A stretch of DNA of 64,000 nucleotides from a gamma proteobacterium endosymbiont of Lamellibrachia anaximandri. GTDB taxonomy: Bacteria; Pseudomonadota; Gammaproteobacteria; Chromatiales; Chromatiaceae. The notes beneath the pieces are model-generated. The model did no database searches and was not told the origin of the DNA. It was given only the letters and a program-made list of their open reading frames with translations. Position numbers and translations under genes: made by a program. The stretch's first letter is position 1; every line of letters begins with the position of its first letter. Positions 55,080 through 63,670 of the stretch are shown in pieces. The stretch is from contig JAESPD010000004.1 of NCBI GenBank assembly GCA_016756855.1, forward strand, positions 1-64,000, read 5' to 3'.

Positions 55080-55492
55080 CGCAGGTCACTCCCCTCCTGT
55101 TTATAGAAGGGATAGACCATGTTGCGGCGGGCATTGGTGGCGCGGATACGGAACTCGATCTCGATCAACACCAGCCCTTCATTGTCATTGGAGCCCGCAA
55201 GCGAAATGCGCTCCACATCGATGCGGGGTTCGTGGTAGAGGATTGCCGTCGCGATCAGATCGGTCATAAAGGTTTTCAGGCCGGTATCGAGAGGCTCGAA
55301 GAGCATGCGATCCAGGTTGCAGCCAAAATCGGGACGCAGTAGCCGTTCACCGGGACGCGTGGAGAGCAGGACTTCGAGACTGCTCTCGATGTCCGCCTCG
55401 TCACTCAGCATGTGCAGGGTCTTGCCCCCCTCCCCGAAGGTGGGTGGGAAGCCCCAGCCTCTGCCCAGAAAATCCCTGTCGTCGTCCATCAT
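55076..55492 (-). CDS. gp25-like baseplate wedge protein (Afp9-type)
   Basis: 138 residues. It contains ESSLEVLLSTRPGERLLRPD followed by FGC, the GPW/gp25 signature, and EIEFRIRATNARRNMVYPFY near the end. It initiates sheath polymerisation at the baseplate in contractile systems. Two adjacent Met codons make the start ambiguous by one residue. It lies 7 bases after the PAAR gene. Confidence 0.87.
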   Translation of the reverse strand: MMDDDRDFLGRGWGFPPTFGEGGKTLHMLSDEADIESSLEVLLSTRPGERLLRPDFGCNLDRMLFEPLDTGLKTFMTDLIATAILYHEPRIDVERISLAGSNDNEGLVLIEIEFRIRATNARRNMVYPFYKQEGSDLR

Positions 55493-55499
55493 GTGCGTC

Positions 55500-55787
55500 C
55501 TATCCGATCATCACTGTTGGCGCGCCCAGCACGATGCTGCCGCCGTGGGCGGTGGAGTCACCCTGACGGGCCGCTGGAGCGCCGCCGATAAACACCGTGG
55601 CCGAGCCTGCGGCGATGGTGTCCGGCGGGCCGACGCACACTGCCATGTCTCCCACCCGTGCTGCCGGTAGACCCACGATCATTACGGTGGGCGCCCCCGC
55701 CGGCAAGATGGGGCCGCCGACATGCGGCACGGTTCCGGTCACCAGGGGACAGACGTGCATATCACTGACTCTTGCGGCTGGGGGCAT
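55500..55787 (-). CDS. PAAR-domain spike tip protein (Afp10-type)
   Basis: 95 residues. Paired PAAR motifs are visible: PAARVSDMHVCP near the start, LPAARVGDMAVCVGPPDTIA in the middle and APAARQGDSTAHGG near the end, with His/Cys ligands for metal. It caps the VgrG-like spike and sharpens the tip. It has no C-terminal effector extension. It lies 12 bases after the spike gene. Confidence 0.92.
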   Translation of the reverse strand: MPPAARVSDMHVCPLVTGTVPHVGGPILPAGAPTVMIVGLPAARVGDMAVCVGPPDTIAAGSATVFIGGAPAARQGDSTAHGGSIVLGAPTVMIG

Positions 55788-55799
55788 CAGAGTTTCCTA

Positions 55800-57542
55800 T
55801 CAGTTGATCATGACCATTGAACCCTTCACCGTAGCGGTTCCACTGCTGCTCAGTTCGGCGCTGGCACTGCCTTCGGCCTTGAGTGCCGCACTGGCCTTGA
55901 TATTGATGTTTGTACCCTCCAGGTTGATGTCGCCAGAGGCCTTGATCTGAATATCACTGGCAGATTCGAGCAGGATGCCGTCGCTGCTGAAGGTTGTTTT
56001 GTTGTCGCTCTCATCGATGATCTCGATAGCGCCGTTTTCATCATCGATGAAAATTTTGTTGCCGTTCGGAGTCTCCAGCAGGATCGACTTTTTGTCGTCG
56101 TCAAAGACCAGTTTCAATCCCTCTCTGGAGTGATAACCCTTGAGTTTGTTCTCCTCCTCCGCCTCTTCCGGGGGGGGCTTGGCGCTGGAGTGGAGCATAC
56201 CGAGGATTGCTGGGTGTCTCGGGTCGTCGTTGAGAAATCCCACCAGTACCTCGTCATCGACCTCGGGGCGAAAAAAGGTGCCGCGGCTCTCACCGGCATC
56301 CAGGGTTGCCTGACGCGCCCAGACGCCGTCTGCCTGGCCGTCCATGACCGGTAGGCGCACCTGTATACGGTGCTCACCGTCAGGGTCGACGATATTGGTG
56401 ACCACGCCGATCTGCAGGCCACTGACCGTGGGCGTCAGACCTGCTGCGGGAGGGGCATCCATTTCGAAGGCTTGGCTGAAGGCCCGGCTGTCGAAACCGA
56501 ACTGGAAGTCTGTGATCCAGCTGCCCTCGCTCACCCGGTGGCGCACCCCGGAGACGAATACCGGGCCGTTGAATCTCGCCCCCAATCCCTGCAGGCCGAT
56601 GAGTGCCGCGGGTTTCACCTGGGCGTGTCCCTGGCAGCTTGCCCTGCCCCGGATCTTGGCCAGCCGATGACGCAGCAGACGGGAGTCGCTGAAGGCCTGC
56701 AGCTCTTCCTGGCTCAAGGCGCCGCTGTGTTCGTTGTGGCGGCCCTGCTCAAGGACGCCGGCCAGTTCATCGCCGCTGAGGTTGCCGGGTTCGGTGAAGC
56801 TGCTTGCCTCGCTGGTGATTTCAAGGCGTTCCTGGCCGGCGGCGTCCCAGCCGGTGGCGGTGACCTCGGTGGCCTGTTCGCGGGCGTCGATCTCCGCATC
56901 GAAATCCAACAGCGTGGCGCCGAAAAGGAGCCCGGTCTCGGGGGAACCTGTCAGCGCAGGTTTGGCGGCGGTGAGTGTTCCCGCTTCAAGCGTGCAGAGC
57001 AGGCCGTTGGCCTCCATGCGGCTGAGCAGAAAATCCCAGTCGGTGGCCTGATACTGCACGAGATGGGGATGGGTGATGCTGGTCGCCTCGATACTGGATT
57101 CGAGATTGTGGTCCCCCAGCAACTCGGCGGCAACATCACTGTCGCTCATCTCTTCAAAATAGCGGCTGCGCCGTTCCAGGGTCATGCGGATGGCGGCGTC
57201 ACGGCACTCCAGGATCAGATTGCTGCCGCCGTTGGTGCGGCCGCGGATCGAATGTTTCACCACGATCCCCTGGAATACGCTCTCCTGATCGGAACGGTAG
57301 CCGAGCTGGATCTCGATGGTCTGACCGGGAACAAAGTGTTCTGACTCACTGATGGCGAAGGTCTCGCTGGCCGGATCGCCATCCGCCAGGGTGATGCGCG
57401 CCGTGGGGATGCGGTTGATCTCGCTGCTGACCTGGACAGAGAGCACCTGATATTGACGCGGCAACACTTCACCCCCCGCCTTTATGGTAGTGGTGACCAG
57501 ATCTGATGCGCGGGGCAGAGGCAGTTGTCGTTCACGGGGCAT
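55800..57542 (-). CDS. VgrG-like spike protein (Afp8-type)
   Basis: 580 residues. The N-terminal part resembles the gp27-like hub of phage late-control D proteins (FVPGQTIEIQLGYRSDQESV). About 380-460 is the gp5-like OB fold (GLQIGVVTNIVDPDGEHRIQ, DDEVLVGFLNDDPRHPAILG). The C-terminal ~120 residues are a beta-prism/beta-helix with repeated acidic-aliphatic strands (INLEGTNINIKASAALKAEG). It forms the central puncturing spike. No lysozyme or effector extension is present. It lies 3 bases after the LysM gene. Confidence 0.9.
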   Translation of the reverse strand: MPRERQLPLPRASDLVTTTIKAGGEVLPRQYQVLSVQVSSEINRIPTARITLADGDPASETFAISESEHFVPGQTIEIQLGYRSDQESVFQGIVVKHSIRGRTNGGSNLILECRDAAIRMTLERRSRYFEEMSDSDVAAELLGDHNLESSIEATSITHPHLVQYQATDWDFLLSRMEANGLLCTLEAGTLTAAKPALTGSPETGLLFGATLLDFDAEIDAREQATEVTATGWDAAGQERLEITSEASSFTEPGNLSGDELAGVLEQGRHNEHSGALSQEELQAFSDSRLLRHRLAKIRGRASCQGHAQVKPAALIGLQGLGARFNGPVFVSGVRHRVSEGSWITDFQFGFDSRAFSQAFEMDAPPAAGLTPTVSGLQIGVVTNIVDPDGEHRIQVRLPVMDGQADGVWARQATLDAGESRGTFFRPEVDDEVLVGFLNDDPRHPAILGMLHSSAKPPPEEAEEENKLKGYHSREGLKLVFDDDKKSILLETPNGNKIFIDDENGAIEIIDESDNKTTFSSDGILLESASDIQIKASGDINLEGTNINIKASAALKAEGSASAELSSSGTATVKGSMVMIN

Positions 57543-57545
57543 CGG

Positions 57546-58247
57546 TTATCTCTCCAGCTTCGGGAATCGCAGACGCTGGCCGGTCTGCAGTTGCCGGAAG
57601 TCAACCAGGTTGTTGGCATCGGCCACCTCCAGGTAGAGGCTGGAATCCCCATAGATTTTGTGGCAGAGGCGGGGCAGCGTGTCGCCGTCACGCACGATGC
57701 GCAGATGGGTGAGGTCGGGGGATTGGGCATTCTCCCGGGCGGCCCGCAGGTCGTCCTCCACGAAGCCTTTGAATTTTGCCCTTGCCACGGCGCGGATCGG
57801 GGTACCGTCGGGTTTGAACAGCTTGAAGGTGATCTCCATCTCGCTGAGGCTGCCCTTGAAGAGCAGGGTGCCCCAGCTGAGTTTGATGTGGCGAGGCTGG
57901 TGGGAGTCGCCGTCGTAGTTGAGTACCACCTCCTTGAAGTGTTCAATCGCATCGACCACGCCGTCGCCCTTCAGATAACGGTTGCTGAAAGACTCAGAGA
58001 GGCTGCTCGGAATGGCTCCGGTGCTGTCGAAGAGAAACTCAAAATCCATCTCCTCCGGCAGGATCTTGTTGAAACGGGGGGGAGTGGCACTGGTGCCCGA
58101 GGCCTGCTGCTCGTCGCGCTCGATCTTGTATTTGAAGGAGTAGCTCTCCGGGTTGATCTGCACCACAAAGGTGCCGTCCGCCACCTCTTCCGAGAATTGC
58201 GGATCGCTGTAGGCGATGAGGCGCATCTTTTCCAGTTGCCCGGGCAT
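57546..58247 (-). CDS. LysM-containing hub/baseplate protein (Afp7-type)
   Basis: 233 residues. The first ~170 residues resemble the contractile-system protein that joins tube and spike (FVVQINPESYSFKYKIERDE). The C-terminal ~55 residues form a LysM domain (VRDGDTLPRLCHKIYGDSSL, NNLVDFRQLQTGQRLRFP), as in Afp7 and phage gp53-like proteins. It lies 3 bases after the DUF5908 gene and 3 bases before the spike gene. Confidence 0.88.
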   Translation of the reverse strand: MPGQLEKMRLIAYSDPQFSEEVADGTFVVQINPESYSFKYKIERDEQQASGTSATPPRFNKILPEEMDFEFLFDSTGAIPSSLSESFSNRYLKGDGVVDAIEHFKEVVLNYDGDSHQPRHIKLSWGTLLFKGSLSEMEITFKLFKPDGTPIRAVARAKFKGFVEDDLRAARENAQSPDLTHLRIVRDGDTLPRLCHKIYGDSSLYLEVADANNLVDFRQLQTGQRLRFPKLER

Positions 58248-58250
58248 GTT

Positions 58251-58421
58251 CTATCTCTCTCCTTTCTCCTGCAGTATCTGCATGATCCTTTCGATGCACT
58301 CGGCGATCAGTGCTTCCTTATCCTCGGGAGCTGGCCGGGTGCCGCTACTGCCGCCCTCCCGGCGCTGTTCCTGCCCGCTGACTTCGGCACGAATCACCAG
58401 TTCTCTGATCTCAACCGGCAT
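58251..58421 (-). CDS. Small DUF5908 family eCIS protein
   Basis: 56 residues, too short for usual ORF cut-offs. It begins MPVEIRELVIRAEVSGQE, the hallmark of the DUF5908 family that accompanies tube genes in eCIS loci, and ends with a helix IMQILQEKGER. It starts 2 bases after the second tube gene and stops 3 bases before the LysM gene. The role is not known; its position is that of Afp6. Confidence 0.75.
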   Translation of the reverse strand: MPVEIRELVIRAEVSGQEQRREGGSSGTRPAPEDKEALIAECIERIMQILQEKGER

Positions 58422-58423
58422 AG

Positions 58424-58864
58424 TCAGCCCCTGGTAAAGTAGAGATACTGGAGATCCAGTGTCTCGATGGTCAGTTCATTGTTCATGGCGTTGAACTCCG
58501 AGACGGACCACTTCTTCGGCCAAGCGTGAAAGATATTCCAACTCATCACCGGTTCGTGTTTTTCGTTGAGCAGGGTGATCAGTATGTCGACCGGTTTGAT
58601 CTCCAGGGTCTGAATGGTCCGGTTGCACCAGTCGATGAGATCGGAGTTACGCATCATGCCCCGTTTCAGACTCAGCGTGCCGTAGCTGGTCTTGGTGGGC
58701 AGGATGTACTCGAAGCGGTTTTCACCGCCCTCTTTGATCGTCTCCGTCTCCATGCTGACCTCCAGGCCACCAATGGTTTGGAAGCGGCTGTCATTAGCGC
58801 CGAAATCGACGCTGATGAATTCGACCTGGAAGTGGAACCCTGGATAGAAGTCGTACTCCGACAT
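58424..58864 (-). CDS. Second inner tube protein (gp19-like, Afp5-type)
   Basis: 146 residues. It has the T4 gp19/Hcp-like tube pattern (FHFQVEFISVDFG, IGGLEVSMETETIKEGGEN, LSLKRGMMRNSDLIDWCNRT, VMSWNIFHAWPKKW, ETLDLQYLYFTRG). It is the shorter-lived or proximal tube ring relative to the main tube, by analogy to Afp5. It lies 16 bases after the first tube gene and differs from it in most positions. Confidence 0.9.
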   Translation of the reverse strand: MSEYDFYPGFHFQVEFISVDFGANDSRFQTIGGLEVSMETETIKEGGENRFEYILPTKTSYGTLSLKRGMMRNSDLIDWCNRTIQTLEIKPVDILITLLNEKHEPVMSWNIFHAWPKKWSVSEFNAMNNELTIETLDLQYLYFTRG

Positions 58865-58880
58865 ATTGGCCTGTCCCGGA

Positions 58881-59315
58881 TTACTCGTTCTCGATCACCA
58901 GACCTTCGTGGACAAGCTCCATGGTCTCGATCGCCACTTCGTTGCCGTCAGCCTTCAGGTCGGTGGCCGTCACCTTGGATGGCCAGGCATTCTTTACCTT
59001 CCACACCACCACCGGTTCATGGTTTTCGTTGAGCAGGCTGATCACCAGGTCCCGACGCTCCACGGTCTGTAGCTTGGCTGTCTCCTTCCACCAGTTGAAG
59101 AACTCGTTGTCGCTGGCGAAGGTGCCCCGTTTCAGGGTGATGTTGCTGTACTTCTTCAGACCCGGCATGCGGATCTTGCTGAACTCAGGACTCATGCCGT
59201 GCCGGTATTCGATCATCTCTGTCTCGACCTCAAGGCCTGAGACCTCGCTGAAACCGACGCTGGAACCGCCCCACTCGACCACGAAGTGGAATTTTGCGAG
59301 AGGATAATTTGCCAT
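58881..59315 (-). CDS. Main inner tube protein (gp19-like, Afp1-type)
   Basis: 144 residues. Pattern FHFVVEWGGSSVGFSEVSGL, ITLKRGTFASDNEFFNWWKE, VVVWKVKNAWPSKVTATDLK and AIETMELVHEGLVIE matches contractile-system tube proteins. It polymerises into the hollow tube through which cargo passes. It follows the sheath gene after 75 bases that hold a perfect palindrome. Confidence 0.92.
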   Translation of the reverse strand: MANYPLAKFHFVVEWGGSSVGFSEVSGLEVETEMIEYRHGMSPEFSKIRMPGLKKYSNITLKRGTFASDNEFFNWWKETAKLQTVERRDLVISLLNENHEPVVVWKVKNAWPSKVTATDLKADGNEVAIETMELVHEGLVIENE

Positions 59316-59348
59316 GACTGTACCTCGTATCCGTTAGCGGACGCAGAC

Positions 59349-59360
59349 CGCAGGCCTGCG
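59349..59360. promoter_or_regulatory. Perfect 12-base palindrome between sheath and tube genes
   Basis: CGCAGGCCTGCG lies in the only sizeable gap (75 bases) inside the eCIS operon. It could mark a processing or stabilising site that raises tube over sheath output, or be chance. Confidence 0.4.
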
Positions 59361-59390
59361 CATCTCTGTTTCCCTGTAAAAAATCACCTG

Positions 59391-61499
59391 TCAGGAGACC
59401 TGCATCTTGTGGGAGAAGCGCAGGATGATGAACTCTGCGGGCCGAACCGCGGCCATGCCGATCTCAACGATCAATTTGCCTTCATTGATATCCTGCGCCG
59501 TCATGGTCTGTCCCAGGCCAACGTTGACGAAGAAGGCGTCGTCGGGCACCGCCCCGGCGAGGGCGCCATTGCGCCACTGGATCAGCAGGAAGTTCTCGAT
59601 CATGCCCCTGACCTTGACCCAGGTGTTCTTGTCGTTGGGCTCAAAGACGAAACGGGATGAGGCCTTCTTGACCGATTCCTCGACCATGTTGAAGAAGCGC
59701 CGCACATTGACGTAACGCCACTCGTTGCTGTTGCCGTCGAGAGTGCGGGCGCCCCAGACCAGGATCCCCTTGCCGATGAAGGGGCGGATGATGTTGACCG
59801 ATTTTCCCGCTACCGTATCCACGTTGTAGTCGGCCTGCTCCGCATGGGTGACGACTTCGGAGACGCCCTTGATGCTGGAGAGGCTGACGTTGGCAGGGGC
59901 CTTGTGTACACCGCGGCTGGCATCCACCGCTGCATAGGCACCGGCGATAGCAGCGCTTGGGGGTAGCTCGGTAACCGCATTGGAGACCCGGCTGATCAGG
60001 TTGCGCAGCAGTGGAAAACCGTCCACCAGGGTTTCGTGATAGCTGTTTTCCAGGGCGCGGGCCTCGGCCTTGATGCCGGCAACCGCTTCATCCACCGATT
60101 TGAAAATCTTGCTTACCGCCAGCGCGCCGCTCTCCATGTTCTTGGCGCGCTTGGTGTTGGACGGTAGGTCATCAGCAGGTCCGGCAGCACCTTCGGGGAA
60201 GATGGCTGTGAGATCGAAATCCCCTGGAAGGTCGGCTTTGTCAAAGGCGTCATCACCATCCTTTGTCCAAACAGCTGCTGTCATAGCGTCGGCGTGGGCA
60301 CCGACGAAATAGTCTTCATGGTTGCCGGCGGTGGCGATGAAGATGCCTGCGCCGATGGTGTAGGTATTCAGTGTCTGCATTAGTTTATGCAGGCTGTTTG
60401 TGATCAGCGTCTGTGCATAGTCTGTGAGAAAGGTGGTGCCGTCCGGGTCATCGACTGTGCGCGAGCTGAAATCCGTGTCGGCCTTGGCAACCTCATCCAC
60501 CACGGAATTCACCAGGATGTAGATGTAGTTGAACAGCGCCTGATAGGCCGTCTGCACTGTGGCGATGTCACCTCCGCCGGTCTGGAAGTTAACCAGTGCG
60601 GTACGGAAACTGTTGTAGTTTGCCTGATAGCCGGCATCCACCGACTCAGCATCGGTGGTGTTGTCGGCAAGAAACTTCTTTAATCCGGCGGCGGCATCGT
60701 CGAACAGACGATCTGTGTCGGCGGAGGCTCGGGTCAGACGGCTGATGGCCTGTTGGGTATCCCCATCCTCGGTCAGATTGCTGAGGCTGACGGGATTGCC
60801 AAGCTTAAAGAGATGGCCCGTCAACTGACGGACTTTTACCGTTTTACTCAGGTTGGTCTTCAGCCAGGGCCCGTAGGCGGCGCCATACTTGAGATTCTGC
60901 ATGCCGACCTTGTTGCGAAAGTCGGCGATACTGTCGCGCAGATCCATGCTGCCACCATTCTCCTGCAGCAGATCGAGAATGGCGAAACGGTCCTTCAGGT
61001 CGCCGCTCTGTTTCAGCGCCTCCTGCTGCAGGGTGTAGAACTTGTCGTCCTTCAGTTGTACCGCATCGGGTATTACCAGAAGGGTCGGTTCATCCTCGCG
61101 GGCGACGGCGGCGAGCCCGGCGCTGAGGCGAGCCTTATTGATAGTGTCGTTGTAGTCGCCGACAGAGACGATGTAGCACTTGCTGCCGCCGTTGGCGAAG
61201 AAGAGCCGCATGCTGTCGTAGAGCAGAAAAGTGGATGTGAGGCTGGCGCTGGTGATGCTGTTGCCGGCGTCCATCTCCACGCGGTTGACATTGACATCGG
61301 GAGCGGCCCCAAACAACTCCTGGAAATCGGCCAGAGAACGGATGAGTTCGGGTTTGTCGCGCAGGGATTCCCCCCGCTTTTCCGCCGACTGCGTGTAGCC
61401 GATAAAGGCGGGAACAGCGGTTTCCACCTGTGCGACAGAGGGTGGGAAGAGAGATATCTCTTCGGTGTAGACGCCGGGGGTTTTGACTACGAGTGCCAT
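59391..61499 (-). CDS. Contractile sheath protein
   Basis: 702 residues. The N-terminus (TPGVYTEEISLFPPS, VPAFIGYTQSAEKRG) and the C-terminus (ARTLDGNSNEWRYVNVRRFF, VFEPNDKNTWVKVRGMIENF, ILRFSHKMQVS) are typical of phage-tail and eCIS sheaths. A large central insertion (about 230-500) forms the exposed outer domain. Only one sheath gene is present, unlike the three of Afp. Contraction of this sheath drives the tube into the target. A ribosome site GGGAGAG precedes the ATG. Confidence 0.93.
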   Translation of the reverse strand: MALVVKTPGVYTEEISLFPPSVAQVETAVPAFIGYTQSAEKRGESLRDKPELIRSLADFQELFGAAPDVNVNRVEMDAGNSITSASLTSTFLLYDSMRLFFANGGSKCYIVSVGDYNDTINKARLSAGLAAVAREDEPTLLVIPDAVQLKDDKFYTLQQEALKQSGDLKDRFAILDLLQENGGSMDLRDSIADFRNKVGMQNLKYGAAYGPWLKTNLSKTVKVRQLTGHLFKLGNPVSLSNLTEDGDTQQAISRLTRASADTDRLFDDAAAGLKKFLADNTTDAESVDAGYQANYNSFRTALVNFQTGGGDIATVQTAYQALFNYIYILVNSVVDEVAKADTDFSSRTVDDPDGTTFLTDYAQTLITNSLHKLMQTLNTYTIGAGIFIATAGNHEDYFVGAHADAMTAAVWTKDGDDAFDKADLPGDFDLTAIFPEGAAGPADDLPSNTKRAKNMESGALAVSKIFKSVDEAVAGIKAEARALENSYHETLVDGFPLLRNLISRVSNAVTELPPSAAIAGAYAAVDASRGVHKAPANVSLSSIKGVSEVVTHAEQADYNVDTVAGKSVNIIRPFIGKGILVWGARTLDGNSNEWRYVNVRRFFNMVEESVKKASSRFVFEPNDKNTWVKVRGMIENFLLIQWRNGALAGAVPDDAFFVNVGLGQTMTAQDINEGKLIVEIGMAAVRPAEFIILRFSHKMQVS

Positions 61500-61518
61500 G
61501 GTGGTCTCTCCCTGATGG

Positions 61519-62910
61519 TTAACTGGTCAAATAGATGTCCGAAAAGATTCGGCCGTCTTCGGGATGGATCGAATGGGTGTCAGTGGGATTGGGCAGATAC
61601 TGACTGGTGTCGTTGCGGAGCAGGGGGATGAAACCCCTGGTCAGCGGTTGTGCGTTGCTGGTGATCAACCGGCTGGGTGTGGTGCCTGCTTCCACGGTGA
61701 GGCCGTCACCGGGAGTCGCAATCAGGTCGTCACTCAGCGGTTGAGAGAACTGGTAGCGCCAGTAGGTGGCACGGTTGATGAAGTTAATGAGGTATTCGGG
61801 TGACTGCAGAACCCCGTCGCCATCCAGTAATCGATAATCATCGGCGGTGGCTTCCAGTTCGATCAGGCCGAACAGGCGGCTGCCGGTAAGATCATTATCA
61901 AGATAGAAAAGCCGTTCGCTGTCTGCCAATGGCAAACCATCGGCGCCGAAAAGCTGCAGACGGTAGCGGCCGGATTTGAGCGCAGCAAGGTCGACGGTGA
62001 TTTCGTTTTGTTCGCCGTCCCCATCGTAGGTTGCCTCTAACAGCATCTGTGCGTCGAGGTCGAATACCCGTAGTTTCAGGTAGTGCTGTGGATTGTCCAG
62101 GGCAATGGATAGGTGGTTGGGGTAGAGCGGTAGCCAGTCATCACGGCTCACGCCCTGTAGCAGGGGGCTGTACTGGCGTAACCAGTGGACCGGGTTGGAA
62201 AAATTCCCGCTGGGATCGTCAATTTGCGACTCGTAGACGCTGCCGTTATGGATGACACGGTCTCCCGTGGTCACTTCACCGGCCGGGATAGGACCGCTCT
62301 CGTAGATGTCATAAGGCGGAAAGGTCAGCCAGTCTTCGATGCCGAAAGTGTCACCGGCTTCGATCTTGTCTGGCGCGCTGAGCCGCTGTTGCGGATCGAG
62401 TGGGTCGTCAATCAGCAGGTCACCCGGCTGGTACTGAACGGCATCACTGAAACCCTGCAACGATCGGGAGAGGTGTAGGCTGTTCTGTTCCGGGTTCTCC
62501 GCATCGTTTGAGAAACGGTAGATCCCCCCCTGCAGTTTGTCGAGGGGCAGATTGGTAAAGTCGAGGAAATGGGGGTTTTTCAGCCGTAGAGAGAAACGCA
62601 GCTTGAAGCCCGGTTCCAGTCCCGCTGTGAATACCGGCTCACCGCTGTCGGGATCCCGGCTGACGGGCGCGGCGACGAGAAAGCCGTCTCCAGTCTGGCG
62701 GTAGACCAGCCGGTATCGGTTGATCAGCAGCCGGCAGTCGGCAGTGGGTAGGATCTCCAGATCCTGATGGATGTCGGCCTGATCCTGGATCTTCTGTCGT
62801 GCATCTGCGCTGAGAGATTCAAAACACGCCTGGCCGCGATCGAAGTAGTAGCCGTGACGAAAGCGGACGGTGCAGAGCGGGCGATATTCGATGCCTACCG
62901 TCTCGCTCAT
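61519..62910 (-). CDS. eCIS-associated protein of unknown function
   Basis: 463 residues, no signal peptide or membrane helix. Beta-rich throughout, with CTVRFRHGYYFDRGQACFES at the start, DRVIHNGSVYESQIDDPSGN (carbohydrate-binding-like chitin-domain wording: an INGSVYE..... pattern) about 215-240, and an Ig-like segment (ITVDLAALKSGRYRLQLFGA, about 315-335). It sits between the cap gene (5 bases upstream) and the sheath (20 bases downstream). I do not recognise its family from Afp or PVC. It may be a sheath-associated, cap or surface-decorating protein. Confidence 0.55.
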   Translation of the reverse strand: MSETVGIEYRPLCTVRFRHGYYFDRGQACFESLSADARQKIQDQADIHQDLEILPTADCRLLINRYRLVYRQTGDGFLVAAPVSRDPDSGEPVFTAGLEPGFKLRFSLRLKNPHFLDFTNLPLDKLQGGIYRFSNDAENPEQNSLHLSRSLQGFSDAVQYQPGDLLIDDPLDPQQRLSAPDKIEAGDTFGIEDWLTFPPYDIYESGPIPAGEVTTGDRVIHNGSVYESQIDDPSGNFSNPVHWLRQYSPLLQGVSRDDWLPLYPNHLSIALDNPQHYLKLRVFDLDAQMLLEATYDGDGEQNEITVDLAALKSGRYRLQLFGADGLPLADSERLFYLDNDLTGSRLFGLIELEATADDYRLLDGDGVLQSPEYLINFINRATYWRYQFSQPLSDDLIATPGDGLTVEAGTTPSRLITSNAQPLTRGFIPLLRNDTSQYLPNPTDTHSIHPEDGRIFSDIYLTS

Positions 62911-62914
62911 GGCC

Positions 62915-63499
62915 CTAGTTCCGCTGTCCGTGAATGAGGTCGATGGCCGTGATCGGTTGCGCCGGCTCTCCGCTGCTCTCCGCCTCCAGGCGCAGTAAGC
63001 GTGCCTTGTACATCACGAACGGCACCTGCTTGCCGCCGAGACTGCCCCACAGATCGTTGATCTCCTGAAAACTGAGGGTATGCAGATCGAGTTGAACATT
63101 GAATCCCTCGGGCAGCTGTTTTTCCGGTTGGTTATGGCGATGAAAATCGAAGCCGCGATGGGACTGGAAAAAAAGCAGGATCTGGGAGAGGCGCTCCAGC
63201 GCCAGATCATAGTGGGTCAGATTGGCGCTGAAGAGCAGAAACATATTGAGGTGGACGGGGCGCTCCGCAAGCTCCTTCCTGCCGTTGTGCAGTTTATGTA
63301 TCGGCCCGTTCTTCATGGTCTTCTCCTCTTCGAGATTGACCAGACTGAGTACGACCTTGTCCTTGATGGATGCTTCCGTGGGGATACTGTCCTGATTTTC
63401 CAGTTGCGCGATATTGCCCAGGGTGACGGGCTTGCTGCCGACGTCGCCGAGGTGAAGATTGAGTTGGGTAACCAACAATTCCAATGCGGTTTTAATCAT
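62915..63499 (-). CDS. DUF4255 tail terminator/cap protein (Afp16/Pvc16-type)
   Basis: 194 residues. It starts MIKTALELLVTQLNLHLGD and has VTLGNIAQLENQD and VHLNMFLLFSANLTHYDLA, matching the DUF4255 (Pvc16 N-terminal) family. It ends and caps the sheath and tube. It is the first gene of the minus-strand operon; AGGGAAG precedes its ATG. The ATPase gene diverges 171 bases away. Confidence 0.85.
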   Translation of the reverse strand: MIKTALELLVTQLNLHLGDVGSKPVTLGNIAQLENQDSIPTEASIKDKVVLSLVNLEEEKTMKNGPIHKLHNGRKELAERPVHLNMFLLFSANLTHYDLALERLSQILLFFQSHRGFDFHRHNQPEKQLPEGFNVQLDLHTLSFQEINDLWGSLGGKQVPFVMYKARLLRLEAESSGEPAQPITAIDLIHGQRN

Positions 63500-63517
63500 C
63501 TTCCCTAGACTGTCTTT

Positions 63518-63562
63518 GCCCCTGGATCGGGGCTATTGTTTCAGCATCAGATCCGGTGCTGA
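63518..63562. promoter_or_regulatory. Two small hairpins in the eCIS leader
   Basis: GCCCC/GGGGC with a 6-base loop (63518-63533) and TCAGCA/TGCTGA (63541-63546, 63557-63562) lie in the 171-base divergent region between the cap and ATPase genes. In the minus-strand mRNA they would stand just before the first ribosome site. No convincing sigma-70 box was found. Confidence 0.35.
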
Positions 63563-63670
63563 TCTCCTCTCTCATCTGTTAGAGTAGACTACGAATCTGG
63601 TGAAGTAAATGATTGTCAGACCCCAGTGAAATTGTTGTGAGTCAGGTCTTGAAACAGGGAAAATCGTCGC

